Positions 16,196 through 25,174 of a stretch of 64,000 nt of DNA are shown one piece after another (the first letter of the stretch is position 1; each line of letters opens with the position of its first letter). Both the position numbers and the translations under genes were made by a program. The DNA comes from Lachnospiraceae bacterium. Lineage in GTDB: Bacteria > Bacillota > Clostridia > Lachnospirales > Lachnospiraceae. The notes under the pieces are model-generated. The model ran no database searches, was not told the origin of the DNA, and saw only the letters and a program-made list of their open reading frames with translations. The stretch covers positions 124,001-188,000 of the forward strand of contig JAAWCJ010000038.1 in the NCBI GenBank assembly GCA_022793195.1, given 5' to 3'.

Positions 16196-16879
16196 ATGAG
16201 TGTCAATATTGCCATTGACGGACCGGCTGGGGCCGGAAAAAGTACCATTGCAAAAATGGTGGCTGGAAAATTGAATTTTATTTATGTGGATACAGGGGCG
16301 ATGTACCGGGCCATGGGACTTTATTTCCACAATCTTGGGATTAGCCCTGAGGATGGGGATTCCATTTGCAATGCCTGCAAAGGGGCGGATATTTCCATCG
16401 TATATGAAGCCGGAGTACAACAGGTTTTTTTGAATGGAGAAAATGTAACAGGGCTTCTTCGGACAGAGGAAGCAGGAAAAATGGCTTCTGCAATCTCCGG
16501 CTATGCAAAAGTGAGGGAGAAACTTGTGGAGCTTCAGCAAAAGATGGCGGCGTTGGAAAACGTGGTGATGGATGGACGGGATATCGGAACCGTAGTGCTT
16601 CCTGGAGCTGATCTGAAAATTTATCTGACAGCCAGTGTGGAAACGCGGGCAAAAAGAAGGTTTCTGGAATTGACAGAAAAGGGGATTCCCTGTAATATAA
16701 AAGAGATCGAAAAAGATATTGAAGAGCGGGATTATCATGACATGCACCGGGAAAATTCTCCTTTGCGCAGAGCAGAAGATGCCATCTACCTGGATTCGTC
16801 GGATATGACCATTGATGAAGTGGCGGATGCAATCCTCGATGCTTTATCCCAAAAAGAAGGGAAAAGCGGACAGGAATAG
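16196..16879 (+). CDS. cmk: Cytidylate kinase
   Basis: A 227-aa (d)CMP kinase making (d)CDP from ATP. P-loop GPAGAGKST at residues 9-17, the YVDTGAMYRA substrate motif and the DGRDIGTVVLP segment are intact. Adjacent cmk, ispH and an S1-domain gene is a conserved order in Clostridia, and the same order appears here. The start ATG follows GAGAGGGACAGGAC. Confidence 0.95.
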   Translation: MSVNIAIDGPAGAGKSTIAKMVAGKLNFIYVDTGAMYRAMGLYFHNLGISPEDGDSICNACKGADISIVYEAGVQQVFLNGENVTGLLRTEEAGKMASAISGYAKVREKLVELQQKMAALENVVMDGRDIGTVVLPGADLKIYLTASVETRAKRRFLELTEKGIPCNIKEIEKDIEERDYHDMHRENSPLRRAEDAIYLDSSDMTIDEVADAILDALSQKEGKSGQE

Positions 16880-16923
16880 AGGTTTTTTGGAAAACAATAG
16901 ATTAAAAAGGAATACGGCCAGGA

Positions 16924-17778
16924 ATGAAAGTAATAGTAGCTAAAACTGCTGGTTTTTGCTTCGGTGTAAAACGGGCGGTGGATACTGTATATGAGCAGGC
17001 GGAGAAAGAGGCAGCCCTTTGCCCCATCTATACCTACGGACCGATTATCCATAACGAAGAGGTGGTAAAGGATCTGGAGGAACGAGGCGTTTGCGTACTG
17101 GATGAAGAAAAAATGGAAGGAATCCGGGGCGGAACGGTTATTATACGTTCCCATGGTGTCAGCCGGAAGGTATATGAACAGCTTGAGGCCCAGGGTTTTC
17201 AGGTGGTGGACGCTACCTGTCCATTTGTAAAAAAGATTCACCGTATTGTCCGGGAGGAATCTGAAAAGGGGACGGCCATCGTGATTGTAGGAAATGCCAG
17301 TCATCCGGAAGTAAAAGGAATCCGGGGGTGGTGTAAGGGAGAGGCCTATGTGATAGAAACGCCGGAAGAAGCGGAGAAATTGAGCCTTCCAGGGGACACA
17401 AAGCTGTGTATTGTGTCACAGACGACATTTAATTACAATAAATTTCAACTTCTTGTTGAAATAATATTAAAAAAGAGTTATGATAGTATTGTTGTCAATA
17501 CTATCTGCAGTGCTACCCATGAACGGCAGGCGGAAGCAAAACAGCTGGCCTCCAAAGTTGATGTGATGTTGGTGATTGGCGGAAAGCATAGTTCCAATAC
17601 TCAGAAATTGTATGAAATCTGCAGAAAAGAATGCAACGATACCTATTATATTCAAACAATCCGTGACTTAAAATATGAGTGGCTGGAGGGAAAACGAAGT
17701 GTAGGTATTACGGCGGGGGCGTCAACTCCCAATTATATCATAGAGGAGGTTCATAGGAATGTCAGAGTTAAGTTTTGA
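16924..17778 (+). CDS. ispH: 4-hydroxy-3-methylbut-2-enyl diphosphate reductase
   Basis: Last enzyme of the MEP isoprenoid pathway, a [4Fe-4S] reductase producing IPP and DMAPP. The three cluster cysteines are visible in AGFCFGVKRAV (Cys12), VDATCPFV and VNTICSATHERQ; the HGV and SHPEVKG motifs also fit. At 284 aa it is the normal length. In many Clostridia IspH is fused to an S1-domain protein; here the two are separate but overlap by 20 bp, a state close to fusion. Confidence 0.95.
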   Translation: MKVIVAKTAGFCFGVKRAVDTVYEQAEKEAALCPIYTYGPIIHNEEVVKDLEERGVCVLDEEKMEGIRGGTVIIRSHGVSRKVYEQLEAQGFQVVDATCPFVKKIHRIVREESEKGTAIVIVGNASHPEVKGIRGWCKGEAYVIETPEEAEKLSLPGDTKLCIVSQTTFNYNKFQLLVEIILKKSYDSIVVNTICSATHERQAEAKQLASKVDVMLVIGGKHSSNTQKLYEICRKECNDTYYIQTIRDLKYEWLEGKRSVGITAGASTPNYIIEEVHRNVRVKF

Positions 17779-18877
17779 GCAGTTGCTGGAAGAATCATTG
17801 AAGACAATTAGAACAGGGGAGGTAGTCACTGGCACAGTTATCGGTGTTAAAGAAGACGAGATCATCTTAAATATAGGTTACAAGTCAGACGGCATTATCA
17901 GTAAAAATGAATATACAAATGACTCCTCTTTGAATTTGATGAACGTTGTCCAGCTGGGTGACGAAATGGAAGCTAAGGTTCTCAAGGTAAACGACGGGGA
18001 AGGCCAGGTGCTTTTATCTTATAAGAGATTGGCCGTTGACCGCGGAAACAAGCGGTTGGAAGAAGCATTCAACAACAGCGAAGTGTTGACGGCAAAAGTG
18101 GCCCAGGTTCTGGATGGCGGTTTAAGCGTAAATGTGGAAGGCGCCAGAGTGTTTATCCCTGCAAGCCTTGTTTCTGATTCTTATGAGAAAAATCTGGACA
18201 AGTATGCGGATCAGGAAGTTGAATTTGTCATCACAGAATTCAATCCCCGCAAGAGAAGGGTCATCGGAAACCGTAAACAGCTTCTGCTGGCTAAAAAAGC
18301 TGAGATGCAGAAAGAATTGTTTGAGAGAATTGAAGTTGGCCAGATCGTAGAAGGGATTGTTAAAAATATTACTGATTTTGGCGCATTTATTGACCTGGGA
18401 GGGGCAGACGGGCTTCTTCACATTTCAGAAATGTCCTGGGGGCGGGTAGAGAACCCTAAGAAGGTATTCAAAGTTGGAGAAGAGATCCGTGCTTTTATTA
18501 AGGATATCAATGGCGACAAGATCGCGCTGAGCCTTAAGTTCCCTGACGAGAATCCCTGGGTGATGGCTGCCGAAAATTATGCGGTGGGCAATATTGTGAC
18601 GGGCCGTGTGGCCAGGATGACAGATTTCGGTGCATTTGTGGAGTTGGAGCCTGGTATCGATGCGCTGCTTCATGTATCCCAGATTTCCAGACAGCACGTG
18701 GAGAAACCCTCTGATGTGCTTTCCATTGGCCAGGAAATTGAGGCAAAGGTGGTTGATTTTAATGGAGAAGAAAAGAAAATCAGCCTTAGCATGAAGGTTT
18801 TGGAAGCGCCGGCAGAGCAGCCTGCAGCAGAAGAAACAGATGTTTTGGAGGCAGAAGAAGCTCCTGTGGAAGAGTAA
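17759..18877 (+). CDS. S1 RNA-binding domain protein (RpsA-like)
   Basis: 372 aa with four S1 repeats at about residues 17-85, 100-167, 188-257 and 273-342, and an acidic tail. Repeat 3 has the clearest S1 core (VEGIVKNITDFGAFIDLGG). It likely binds mRNA on the ribosome as bacterial S1 homologues do, although four-repeat Firmicutes versions are not always essential ribosomal proteins. The start ATG 17759 has GGAGG 11 nt upstream and lies inside the ispH frame, giving tight coupling. A good terminator follows. Confidence 0.9.
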   Translation: MSELSFEQLLEESLKTIRTGEVVTGTVIGVKEDEIILNIGYKSDGIISKNEYTNDSSLNLMNVVQLGDEMEAKVLKVNDGEGQVLLSYKRLAVDRGNKRLEEAFNNSEVLTAKVAQVLDGGLSVNVEGARVFIPASLVSDSYEKNLDKYADQEVEFVITEFNPRKRRVIGNRKQLLLAKKAEMQKELFERIEVGQIVEGIVKNITDFGAFIDLGGADGLLHISEMSWGRVENPKKVFKVGEEIRAFIKDINGDKIALSLKFPDENPWVMAAENYAVGNIVTGRVARMTDFGAFVELEPGIDALLHVSQISRQHVEKPSDVLSIGQEIEAKVVDFNGEEKKISLSMKVLEAPAEQPAAEETDVLEAEEAPVEE

Positions 18878-18900
18878 GATCAGAATATAAGATATATAGA

Positions 18901-18934
18901 ACGCCTTTGGATACTCCGAAGGCGTTTTTATTTT
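18901..18934 (+). terminator. Terminator after the S1 gene
   Basis: Stem ACGCCTT / AAGGCGT around TGGATACTCCG, followed by TTTTATTTT. Confidence 0.85.
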
Positions 18935-18963
18935 CGGATAGGAAACCGAAGCAGGATTCTTTT

Positions 18964-19440
18964 TTATAAGATTCGTTGATATTCCAGCAGCAGCTCTTTT
19001 GCGGCAGGGTTTATGATCAGAGATCCGGTTTCCATATCAAAGGCAGCGATTCTAGCCTGGCAGTAGCCACTTTTATAGTAACCATATCCCTTATAATAGC
19101 GGAAACGGCGGATTGTCCGGCGGACATCATCGGTGATTTTCTGTTCACTGATAAAGATGCCTGTCATATAAGTATAGATATGGCTGGAGGGTGGGGAGAC
19201 TTCACCTTTACAGACCATTTGTGGTTCAACGATGGATGTGAGCTGTTCTTTAAAATGAAGAATATCTTTTTGGGGTAAGTTTAAGGTGCTGCGGATAAAT
19301 GCGTATTCAAAGCAGTTGAACTGCCTGTATGCGGCATAGACATCATAAATGGTGTCACCCAGCTGATAAGGACAGAGAAGTTCGTGGTCACTGGCGTAAT
19401 ATATCATAAGCCTTCTTAAAAGGTCACGTGGGTTCAACAT
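18964..19440 (-). CDS. Unrecognised 158-aa protein
   Basis: I do not recognise this family. The ATG at 19440 (MLNPRDLLRRLM) follows AGGAGC by 5 nt on the minus strand; a longer in-frame start at 19506 has no such site. The protein is rich in Tyr, Arg and Phe, with a YRQFNCFEYAFIRS segment and a YYKGYGYYKSGYCQARIAAFD segment, and has no signal peptide or membrane helix. It lies 65 nt downstream of the YprB-like exonuclease on the same strand and is probably co-transcribed with it. Confidence 0.65.
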   Translation of the reverse strand: MLNPRDLLRRLMIYYASDHELLCPYQLGDTIYDVYAAYRQFNCFEYAFIRSTLNLPQKDILHFKEQLTSIVEPQMVCKGEVSPPSSHIYTYMTGIFISEQKITDDVRRTIRRFRYYKGYGYYKSGYCQARIAAFDMETGSLIINPAAKELLLEYQRIL

Positions 19441-19505
19441 AAAAAGCTCCTGAAATCGTTTATATAAATCGACAAAAACAGACGCCGAATAAAGAAAGCA
19501 TAACA

Positions 19506-20600
19506 CTATTTAGGAAGAGTTGCAAGAAGAAAGTCCTGAAGGAAAGAAGAATCTGTCCATAGTCCTTTTGTATATTCCATATAAGGTGGATTTTTTTTGT
19601 ATTCAGAATAGAAAAGAGGATAGTTTTCACAAATACCCTTTGGTACAGGAAAAAAGAGGCTGGTGTGGTTTTGGTAACAGGTTTTGGCCGTCGCTTTCTT
19701 CCGGTGTTCTTTGTCGACAAAGGCGGCAACGCTTTTATGAATGGCCCTGTCTTCCTCAGGGAGGTAGTAATAGTTGGTGTAATCACGAAAAAAATATTTT
19801 AAAGAACCTTCCAGAAGGGGAAGGCGGAGGATAAGGCTATTTCCATGGCAGGAAAATTGACAGTTTATTCCGGAAAAGGAACAGGGAACAGGCAGGGAGC
19901 AGGAATCATTGATACAGGTGACCATGAGTTCTCTGCCGGCGGCTCCATCCTTTGCCAGGCAGGGGCTTGTCTGTTCCGTTTCTGTCCGAAAAGGCCCTTG
20001 AAAGAAATCACGGTAAGATAAAAGGGCAAGCAGGAAAGGAAGCCCCTGGATGTCTTCTTCATTGTGCAGCAAAAGCGCTTCATAGAGAGAAGCCTCTCCT
20101 GTACGCAGGTACTGCCAATAGAAACGGATCAGCTGGCCGCCGTCATACAGATCTTTTCGGTCAATACCCAGAAAAGATTCCAGAGTTTTTTGGCGGCAGT
20201 CAGGAAGATTAAGAAATTTTTTTAAAAACCGGACCTTTCGGTAAATGTCAAAACTGACCGGCTTTTTTTCAGGGACAGGCATCTGATAGTGGGCTGTCCG
20301 TTCCCGGAGAAAAGGAAGGTCAAAAGTATCTCCGTTAAAATGTATCAGGGTAGAAAAGCGGGAGGCAAACAAAAAGAAATGAATCAGGATTTCCTGTTCG
20401 GCATGGATGGAATCGGCAAACCATTGCTTCATCTGCCAACTGCCGCCCCGCAGATAGACACAGCCAATCAGATAAACCATATCCTGTTTAGCGGAAAGGC
20501 CGGTGGTTTCAATATCAAAAAAGAGAAGCTTTTCCGGTTCTCCAAAACGAGATAAATCATATGGACTTGTACATTCAAATTCTTTTGTAATGGTGATCAT
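19506..20600 (-). CDS. YprB-like ribonuclease H-fold exonuclease
   Basis: A DEDD-type 3'-5' exonuclease fold in the first about 200 residues: FFDIETTG supplies the first acidic pair, HFNGDTFDLPFL the second site and HNEEDIQGLP the last acidic residue. The remaining about 160 residues are unlike known domains. An ATG at 20600 is preferred, because the consensus promoter at 20607-20635 would start transcription at or very near that base. The frame is open to an ATG at 20630, but that would lie inside the promoter. The gene is divergent from ruvAB, suggesting a nucleic-acid maintenance role. Confidence 0.8.
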   Translation of the reverse strand: MITITKEFECTSPYDLSRFGEPEKLLFFDIETTGLSAKQDMVYLIGCVYLRGGSWQMKQWFADSIHAEQEILIHFFLFASRFSTLIHFNGDTFDLPFLRERTAHYQMPVPEKKPVSFDIYRKVRFLKKFLNLPDCRQKTLESFLGIDRKDLYDGGQLIRFYWQYLRTGEASLYEALLLHNEEDIQGLPFLLALLSYRDFFQGPFRTETEQTSPCLAKDGAAGRELMVTCINDSCSLPVPCSFSGINCQFSCHGNSLILRLPLLEGSLKYFFRDYTNYYYLPEEDRAIHKSVAAFVDKEHRKKATAKTCYQNHTSLFFPVPKGICENYPLFYSEYKKNPPYMEYTKGLWTDSSFLQDFLLATLPK

Positions 20601-20606
20601 GGGTTT

Positions 20607-20635
20607 ATTATAGAATGATTTGGACTTCATGTCAA
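20607..20635 (-). promoter_or_regulatory. Consensus promoter of the YprB-like gene, apparently giving a leaderless mRNA
   Basis: On the minus strand: TTGACA (20635-20630), exactly 17 nt, TATAAT (20612-20607). Both boxes match consensus perfectly. A +1 seven nt past the -10 box falls on the A of ATG 20600, leaving no room for a ribosome binding site. Confidence 0.8.
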
Positions 20636-20643
20636 GAAAAACA

Positions 20644-20655
20644 GAACGCGTGTGC
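20644..20655. promoter_or_regulatory. Possible LexA (DinR) operator between ruvA and the YprB-like gene
   Basis: GAAC-GCGT-GTGC, one mismatch from the Firmicutes SOS box GAAC-N4-GTTC. It lies just upstream of the -35 box for ruvA and just upstream of the divergent promoter. ruvAB is an SOS target in Bacillus. A single 12-nt site can occur by chance. Confidence 0.35.
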
Positions 20656-20663
20656 GAAAATAC

Positions 20664-20692
20664 TTGCCTTGAAGATGGAACTGTGTTAAACT
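20664..20692 (+). promoter_or_regulatory. Possible promoter of ruvAB
   Basis: TTGCCT (20664-20669), a 17-nt spacer and TAAACT (20687-20692), about 35 nt before the ruvA start. Spacing is good; box matches are moderate. Confidence 0.45.
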
Positions 20693-20726
20693 GTTTTTTG
20701 AGAAATGGAATGAAAGGGAAGAAAAA

Positions 20727-21350
20727 ATGATTTCATATATCAGAGGAAGACTGTCAGAAAAATTTGAGGAATCATTGATTGTGGAGACAGGAGGGATTGG
20801 TTACCAGATACAGGTGCCTTTTTCTCTTTTGTCGGAAGCTGTGGCTGGTGAAGAAATACAAATCTATACATACCTTCATATAGGACAGGATCAAGCGCCC
20901 AGACTCTATGGCTTTTCTTCCCGGGAAGATTTGGATGTCTTTAAACTGTTGATTGGTGTGAATGGCATTGGGCCAAAAGGCGCTATTGGCGTATTATCTG
21001 TCATATCTCCGGACGACCTGAGATTTGCAGTATTGTCGGAGGATGCCAGATCCATATCAAAGGCACCGGGCATTGGTATAAAAACGGCTAAAAAGCTGAT
21101 ATTGGAGCTGAAGGATAAATTTAAATTGGAAGATGCCTTTGAACAGAAGAGAAGCCATGAGGAAGGAAGGGCAGATAGCGGCGCAGGTGCTTCTTCCCAG
21201 GATAAAAGGGGGGAAGCCGTGCAGGCGCTGGCGGCTCTGGGATACAGCGCTTCAGAGGCCATGAAAGCGGTGAATCAGGTAAAAGGCGCCGGGGAGATGG
21301 AAGTAGAAGATATTTTGAAGGCGGCTCTTCGGCAGATGGCTTTATTCTAA
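20727..21350 (+). CDS. ruvA: Holliday junction branch migration protein RuvA
   Basis: 207 aa, normal length. The N-terminal OB domain (MISYIRGRL start, YGFSSREDLDVFKLL), the two helix-hairpin-helix motifs (LIGVNGIGPKGAIGVL and KAPGIGIKTAKKLILELKDK) and the C-terminal RuvB-binding domain (EAVQALAALGYSASEA) are all present. It tetramerises on four-way junctions and recruits RuvB. ruvB follows 56 nt later. Confidence 0.97.
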   Translation: MISYIRGRLSEKFEESLIVETGGIGYQIQVPFSLLSEAVAGEEIQIYTYLHIGQDQAPRLYGFSSREDLDVFKLLIGVNGIGPKGAIGVLSVISPDDLRFAVLSEDARSISKAPGIGIKTAKKLILELKDKFKLEDAFEQKRSHEEGRADSGAGASSQDKRGEAVQALAALGYSASEAMKAVNQVKGAGEMEVEDILKAALRQMALF

Positions 21351-21406
21351 AATATCCAGGATACATTTTAGGGGTTCTATTGTAGGCAGAAAGGAATGAC
21401 CGGTTT

Positions 21407-22438
21407 ATGGAGAAACGGGTGATCAATACAGAGTTTATCAAAGAGGATCAGGGTATAGAAAACCATCTGCGTCCCCGCTCCCTGGATGAATATATCGGAC
21501 AGCAGAAAGCAAAGGACATGCTAAGGATTTATATTGATGCGGCAAAATCCAGAGGGGAGGCACTGGATCACGTACTTTTTTACGGGCCGCCGGGATTGGG
21601 AAAGACAACTTTGGCGGGGATATTGGCTTATGAGATGGGTTCGGAGCTTAAAATCACGGCGGGGCCTGCCATTGAGAAACCGGGGGAAATGGCGGCAATT
21701 TTAAATAATTTAAATGACGGGGATGTCCTTTTTGTGGATGAAATCCACCGCCTGAACCGCCAGGTGGAGGAAGTACTATATCCGGCTATGGAAGATTATG
21801 CCATTGATATTGTCATTGGAAAAGGGGCTTCTGCCCGTTCAATCCGCCTGGATCTCCCTCATTTTACCCTGGTGGGGGCCACCACCAGGGCCGGACTTTT
21901 GACGGCCCCTTTGCGGGATCGTTTTGGTGTGGTGCATCATTTGGAATTTTATACGGAGGAGGAGCTGTTGGCCATTGTTATGCGTTCTGCTGCGGTTTTG
22001 CATGTGGAGATCGAAGAAAGAGGAGCCAGACAGATCGCTTCCCGTTCCAGGGGGACGCCACGTCTTGCCAACCGGTTTTTAAAGCGGGTCCGGGATTTTG
22101 CACAAGTTCGTTATGATGGCGTCATTACGGAACAAGTGGCATCCAATGCCCTGGATCTTTTGGATATAGACAGGCTGGGGCTGGATTATACCGACAGAAA
22201 AGTGCTCCTTACCATGATTGAAAAATTTGGAGGCGGGCCGGTGGGGCTTGAAACACTGGCAGCGGCGCTTTCAGAAGATGTGGGGACTTTGGAGGATGTA
22301 TATGAGCCCTATCTTTTGAAGAACGGATTTATCAACCGGACATCCCGGGGAAGGATGGCCACGGAAAGGGCTTATCATCACCTGGGAATCCCCTGTCTTC
22401 CCAATACCGACAGTATCGGTGTCGAAACAGGTCGATGA
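21407..22438 (+). CDS. ruvB: Holliday junction helicase RuvB
   Basis: 343 aa AAA+ motor. Walker [10 protein letters not shown], Walker B VDEIHR, sensor-1 [19 protein letters not shown] and the C-terminal winged helix ([17 protein letters not shown]) are intact. It drives branch migration with RuvA during recombinational repair. RuvC is not in this window, which is common in Firmicutes. Confidence 0.97.
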   Translation: MEKRVINTEFIKEDQGIENHLRPRSLDEYIGQQKAKDMLRIYIDAAKSRGEALDHVLFYGPPGLGKTTLAGILAYEMGSELKITAGPAIEKPGEMAAILNNLNDGDVLFVDEIHRLNRQVEEVLYPAMEDYAIDIVIGKGASARSIRLDLPHFTLVGATTRAGLLTAPLRDRFGVVHHLEFYTEEELLAIVMRSAAVLHVEIEERGARQIASRSRGTPRLANRFLKRVRDFAQVRYDGVITEQVASNALDLLDIDRLGLDYTDRKVLLTMIEKFGGGPVGLETLAAALSEDVGTLEDVYEPYLLKNGFINRTSRGRMATERAYHHLGIPCLPNTDSIGVETGR

Positions 22439-22480
22439 CACTACATCTTGTGGCTTTTTCTCAAAGTTGTGTATTTCCAG

Positions 22481-22509
22481 TTGTTTTTTACAGGGATTCC
22501 CTTTATAAT
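22481..22509 (+). promoter_or_regulatory. Promoter of zapA
   Basis: TTGTTT (22481-22486), a 17-nt spacer and TATAAT (22504-22509). The predicted start near 22516 leaves a leader of about 36 nt before ATG 22552. Confidence 0.65.
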
Positions 22510-22551
22510 GTTATTATGAATGTCCAGAACAGGTACATAAGGAGAAACGGG

Positions 22552-22911
22552 ATGAATTCCAGGAATTACACGGATGTAATTATTGCCGGAAAAGTATATA
22601 CATTAGGTGGTTATGAAAGTGAAGAATACCTTCAGAGGGTTGCCGGTTATCTGAATGGAAAAAGCGCGGAACTACGAAGAGTAGACGGATTTCTGCGTCA
22701 GACGCCGGATTATCAAAATGTACTGCTTCAGCTGAATGTGGCAGATGATTATTTTAAGGCCATGGGCAGGCTGGAGGAACTGGAGGCCCAGACAGAAGCC
22801 CAGGCCAACGAGATTTATAGTCTGAAGCACCAGCTGGTGACAGTTCAGCTGAAGTTGGAGGAAATGAAACGGGAGCTGGAAGAAACACAGGGAAAGGAAC
22901 AAAAGGGATAA
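22552..22911 (+). CDS. zapA: Cell division protein ZapA
   Basis: 119 aa from ATG 22552, preceded by AAGGAGAAACGGG. The N-terminal globular part has VIIAGKVYTLGGYESEEYLQRVA, typical of Firmicutes ZapA. The rest is a long coiled coil rich in Glu, Leu and Gln. It binds and bundles FtsZ. The open frame runs further upstream to 22435, but that part contains the promoter. Confidence 0.88.
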   Translation: MNSRNYTDVIIAGKVYTLGGYESEEYLQRVAGYLNGKSAELRRVDGFLRQTPDYQNVLLQLNVADDYFKAMGRLEELEAQTEAQANEIYSLKHQLVTVQLKLEEMKRELEETQGKEQKG

Positions 22912-22917
22912 AGAGTC

Positions 22918-22950
22918 GGGGGCAGCGTTTACAGGCAGGCCCCCTGTTTT
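22918..22950 (+). terminator. Possible terminator after zapA
   Basis: GGGGGC (22918-22923) can pair with GCCCCC (22939-22944), followed by TGTTTT. The T-tract is short and the U32 gene starts only 26 nt later, so partial read-through is likely. Confidence 0.4.
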
Positions 22951-22976
22951 CTGCCCGGGAATCATAAGGGAAATTT

Positions 22977-25166
22977 ATGAAGAAAGAAAGATTTATTGAA
23001 GTGCTGGCGCCGGCCGGTTCCTTTGAAAGCATGAAAGCGGCGGTGAACGCAGGGGCCGATGCAGTGTATATGGGGGGTGCCAAGTTTGGCGCCAGGGCTT
23101 ATGCCAAAAATCCAAATCAGGAGAGACTTTTGGAGGCCCTTGACTATGTCCATCTCCATGGAAAAAAATTTTATTTAACAGTCAATACGCTTTTAAAAGA
23201 GCAGGAGCTTTCCGGGGAACTCTATGATTTTCTGGTTCCTGCCTATGAGGCGGGGGTGGATGCGTTGATTGTCCAGGACTTTGGCGTCTGGCAGGCGGTG
23301 CGTCGTTTGTTTCCTGATCTTAAGCTCCATGCCAGCACTCAGATGACCATCACAGGAGTCCGTGGCGCAAAAGAATTAAAAAGACAGGGCGCTTCCAGGA
23401 TTGTTACGGCTAGGGAGCTTTCTCTGGAGGAAATCCGAAAAATCCGGGAACAGGTGGAAATTGAGATAGAAACGTTTGTCCATGGGGCTTTGTGTTATTC
23501 TTATTCCGGCCAATGCCTTTTCAGCAGCCTGGCGGGCGGAAGGAGCGGAAACAGGGGGCGCTGCGCCCAAATCTGCAGGCTTCCCTATGAGGCTTGGGAA
23601 GGGAAAAAGCGTATTTCCAAGGTGGAAGAGCCGTATCTGATGAATCTGAAGGATCTGTGCGGCCTTCAGTCACTGGGGGAGCTGCTGGATGCGGGTGTTT
23701 GTTCCCTGAAAATAGAAGGACGTATGAAAAGCCCCAGATATACGGCCGGAGTGGTGAGCATATACCGAAAATATGTGGATATATATAGAAAAGTGGGGGG
23801 AAAGAGCTGGAAAATAAAATCGGAGGACTTGAATTTCCTCCTGGAACTTTTCGACAGGGGAGGATTTTCTGACGGATATTTCCATGGGCATAATGGCAGG
23901 GCTATGTGTTCTCTTTCAGGAAAGCCGGTCCGCCGGCCGGTGGATACCGTTTTGTTTGAAAGGTTAGACCAACAGTATGTGGAACCGGAAAGAAAAGAAA
24001 AAATAAAGGGAAACTTAAAGATTACTCAAGATTTACCTGCTAAACTGTCTTTTAGTATGGGGGAGATGGCCGTGTCTGTGGAGGGTGGTATCGTTCTTCC
24101 GGCTAAAAATAGCCCGCTTACGGCAGAAAGCCTAAGAAAACAGATTGGAAAACTGGGTGAAACGCCTTTTGTCCTGGAAGAGCTGGATATAGAGCTTTTT
24201 GAACATTGTTTTCTCCCTGTTGGGGAATTGAACGAACTTCGCAGAAAAGGGGCGTTGGCCCTTCAGGAAGAGATTTTAAAACCGTACCGAAGGCAAAGCG
24301 GAAAGAGGAAGCGGGAATATTTTCATGGTGAAGAGATGAAAGTTCCAAAGGGGCGAAAAGAGAGTTCCATGCCATGTCTTTCTGTCTTAGTGGAGGAGGA
24401 AGCTCAGTTTGCAGGGGCTTTGGAGGAACAGGCTGTGGGCAGGATTTATCTTTCCACAGAGATTATGGAACCGGAGCGGCTTTCAGAATTGGCAAAGAGA
24501 TGTAAAGAGGCGGGAAAGGAATGTTTTTTTGCGCTTCCGAGAATCTGGAGAGAAGGGTTTTCCCTTTCTGTCACAGAGTATTCCGGTGCGGACGGTTTTC
24601 TTCTGCGGACGGTGGATGAGCTTTCTTTGATGGAGGAGTTTGGAGAGGGGTATGAATTCGTGGCAGATGCTTCCCTCTATACTTTTAATAAAGAGGCCAG
24701 GGAGATGCTTTTTAATCGTGGTATCGCCATGGACACAGCGCCCTTAGAACTGAATGAAAGGGAACTTAAGGAGCGTGGGCTTTCAGGCAGTGAGATGGTG
24801 GTGTATGGCAGACTGCCTATGATGGTATCGGCCCAGTGTATCAGAAAAACAGTGGGAAGGTGCCAAAAGGGCAGAAAGCAGGAGAGGCTTGTACTGAGCG
24901 ACAGGAAAAAAATGCGTTTTCCGGTAAAATCTTACTGCCGTTTTTGCTATAATGTAATTTACAACAGCGCGCCGCTTTGGCTGGCGCCGGAACTTTTAGA
25001 GGTATGTGCAATGAATCCGCAGATGTTGCGCCTGCAGTTTACCACAGAGGGAAATGCAGAAGTTTCCAGCGTGGTCAGGGCTTACGCTGCGGCGCTTAAG
25101 GGGGAGGACCCGGGCAGACAGCCTGAAAATCGGACAAGAGGGCACTTCCGGCGGGGAGTGGAATAG
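22977..25166 (+). CDS. U32 family protein (RlhA/YrrO-like)
   Basis: 729 aa. The N-terminal U32 domain starts VLAPAGSFESMKAAVNAGADAVYMG, and the peptidase-U32 signature (ETFVHGALCYSYSGQC, with downstream GRCAQICR) lies at about residues 165-205. A long C-terminal half resembles the DUF3656-containing members, with a Cys-rich SYCRFCYN segment near the end. Although named a peptidase, characterised U32 proteins (RlhA, TrhP, UbiU/V) hydroxylate RNA or quinones with an Fe-S cluster. An RNA-modification role is the better guess. Confidence 0.88.
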   Translation: MKKERFIEVLAPAGSFESMKAAVNAGADAVYMGGAKFGARAYAKNPNQERLLEALDYVHLHGKKFYLTVNTLLKEQELSGELYDFLVPAYEAGVDALIVQDFGVWQAVRRLFPDLKLHASTQMTITGVRGAKELKRQGASRIVTARELSLEEIRKIREQVEIEIETFVHGALCYSYSGQCLFSSLAGGRSGNRGRCAQICRLPYEAWEGKKRISKVEEPYLMNLKDLCGLQSLGELLDAGVCSLKIEGRMKSPRYTAGVVSIYRKYVDIYRKVGGKSWKIKSEDLNFLLELFDRGGFSDGYFHGHNGRAMCSLSGKPVRRPVDTVLFERLDQQYVEPERKEKIKGNLKITQDLPAKLSFSMGEMAVSVEGGIVLPAKNSPLTAESLRKQIGKLGETPFVLEELDIELFEHCFLPVGELNELRRKGALALQEEILKPYRRQSGKRKREYFHGEEMKVPKGRKESSMPCLSVLVEEEAQFAGALEEQAVGRIYLSTEIMEPERLSELAKRCKEAGKECFFALPRIWREGFSLSVTEYSGADGFLLRTVDELSLMEEFGEGYEFVADASLYTFNKEAREMLFNRGIAMDTAPLELNERELKERGLSGSEMVVYGRLPMMVSAQCIRKTVGRCQKGRKQERLVLSDRKKMRFPVKSYCRFCYNVIYNSAPLWLAPELLEVCAMNPQMLRLQFTTEGNAEVSSVVRAYAAALKGEDPGRQPENRTRGHFRRGVE

Positions 25167-25174
25167 GTGGAAAT

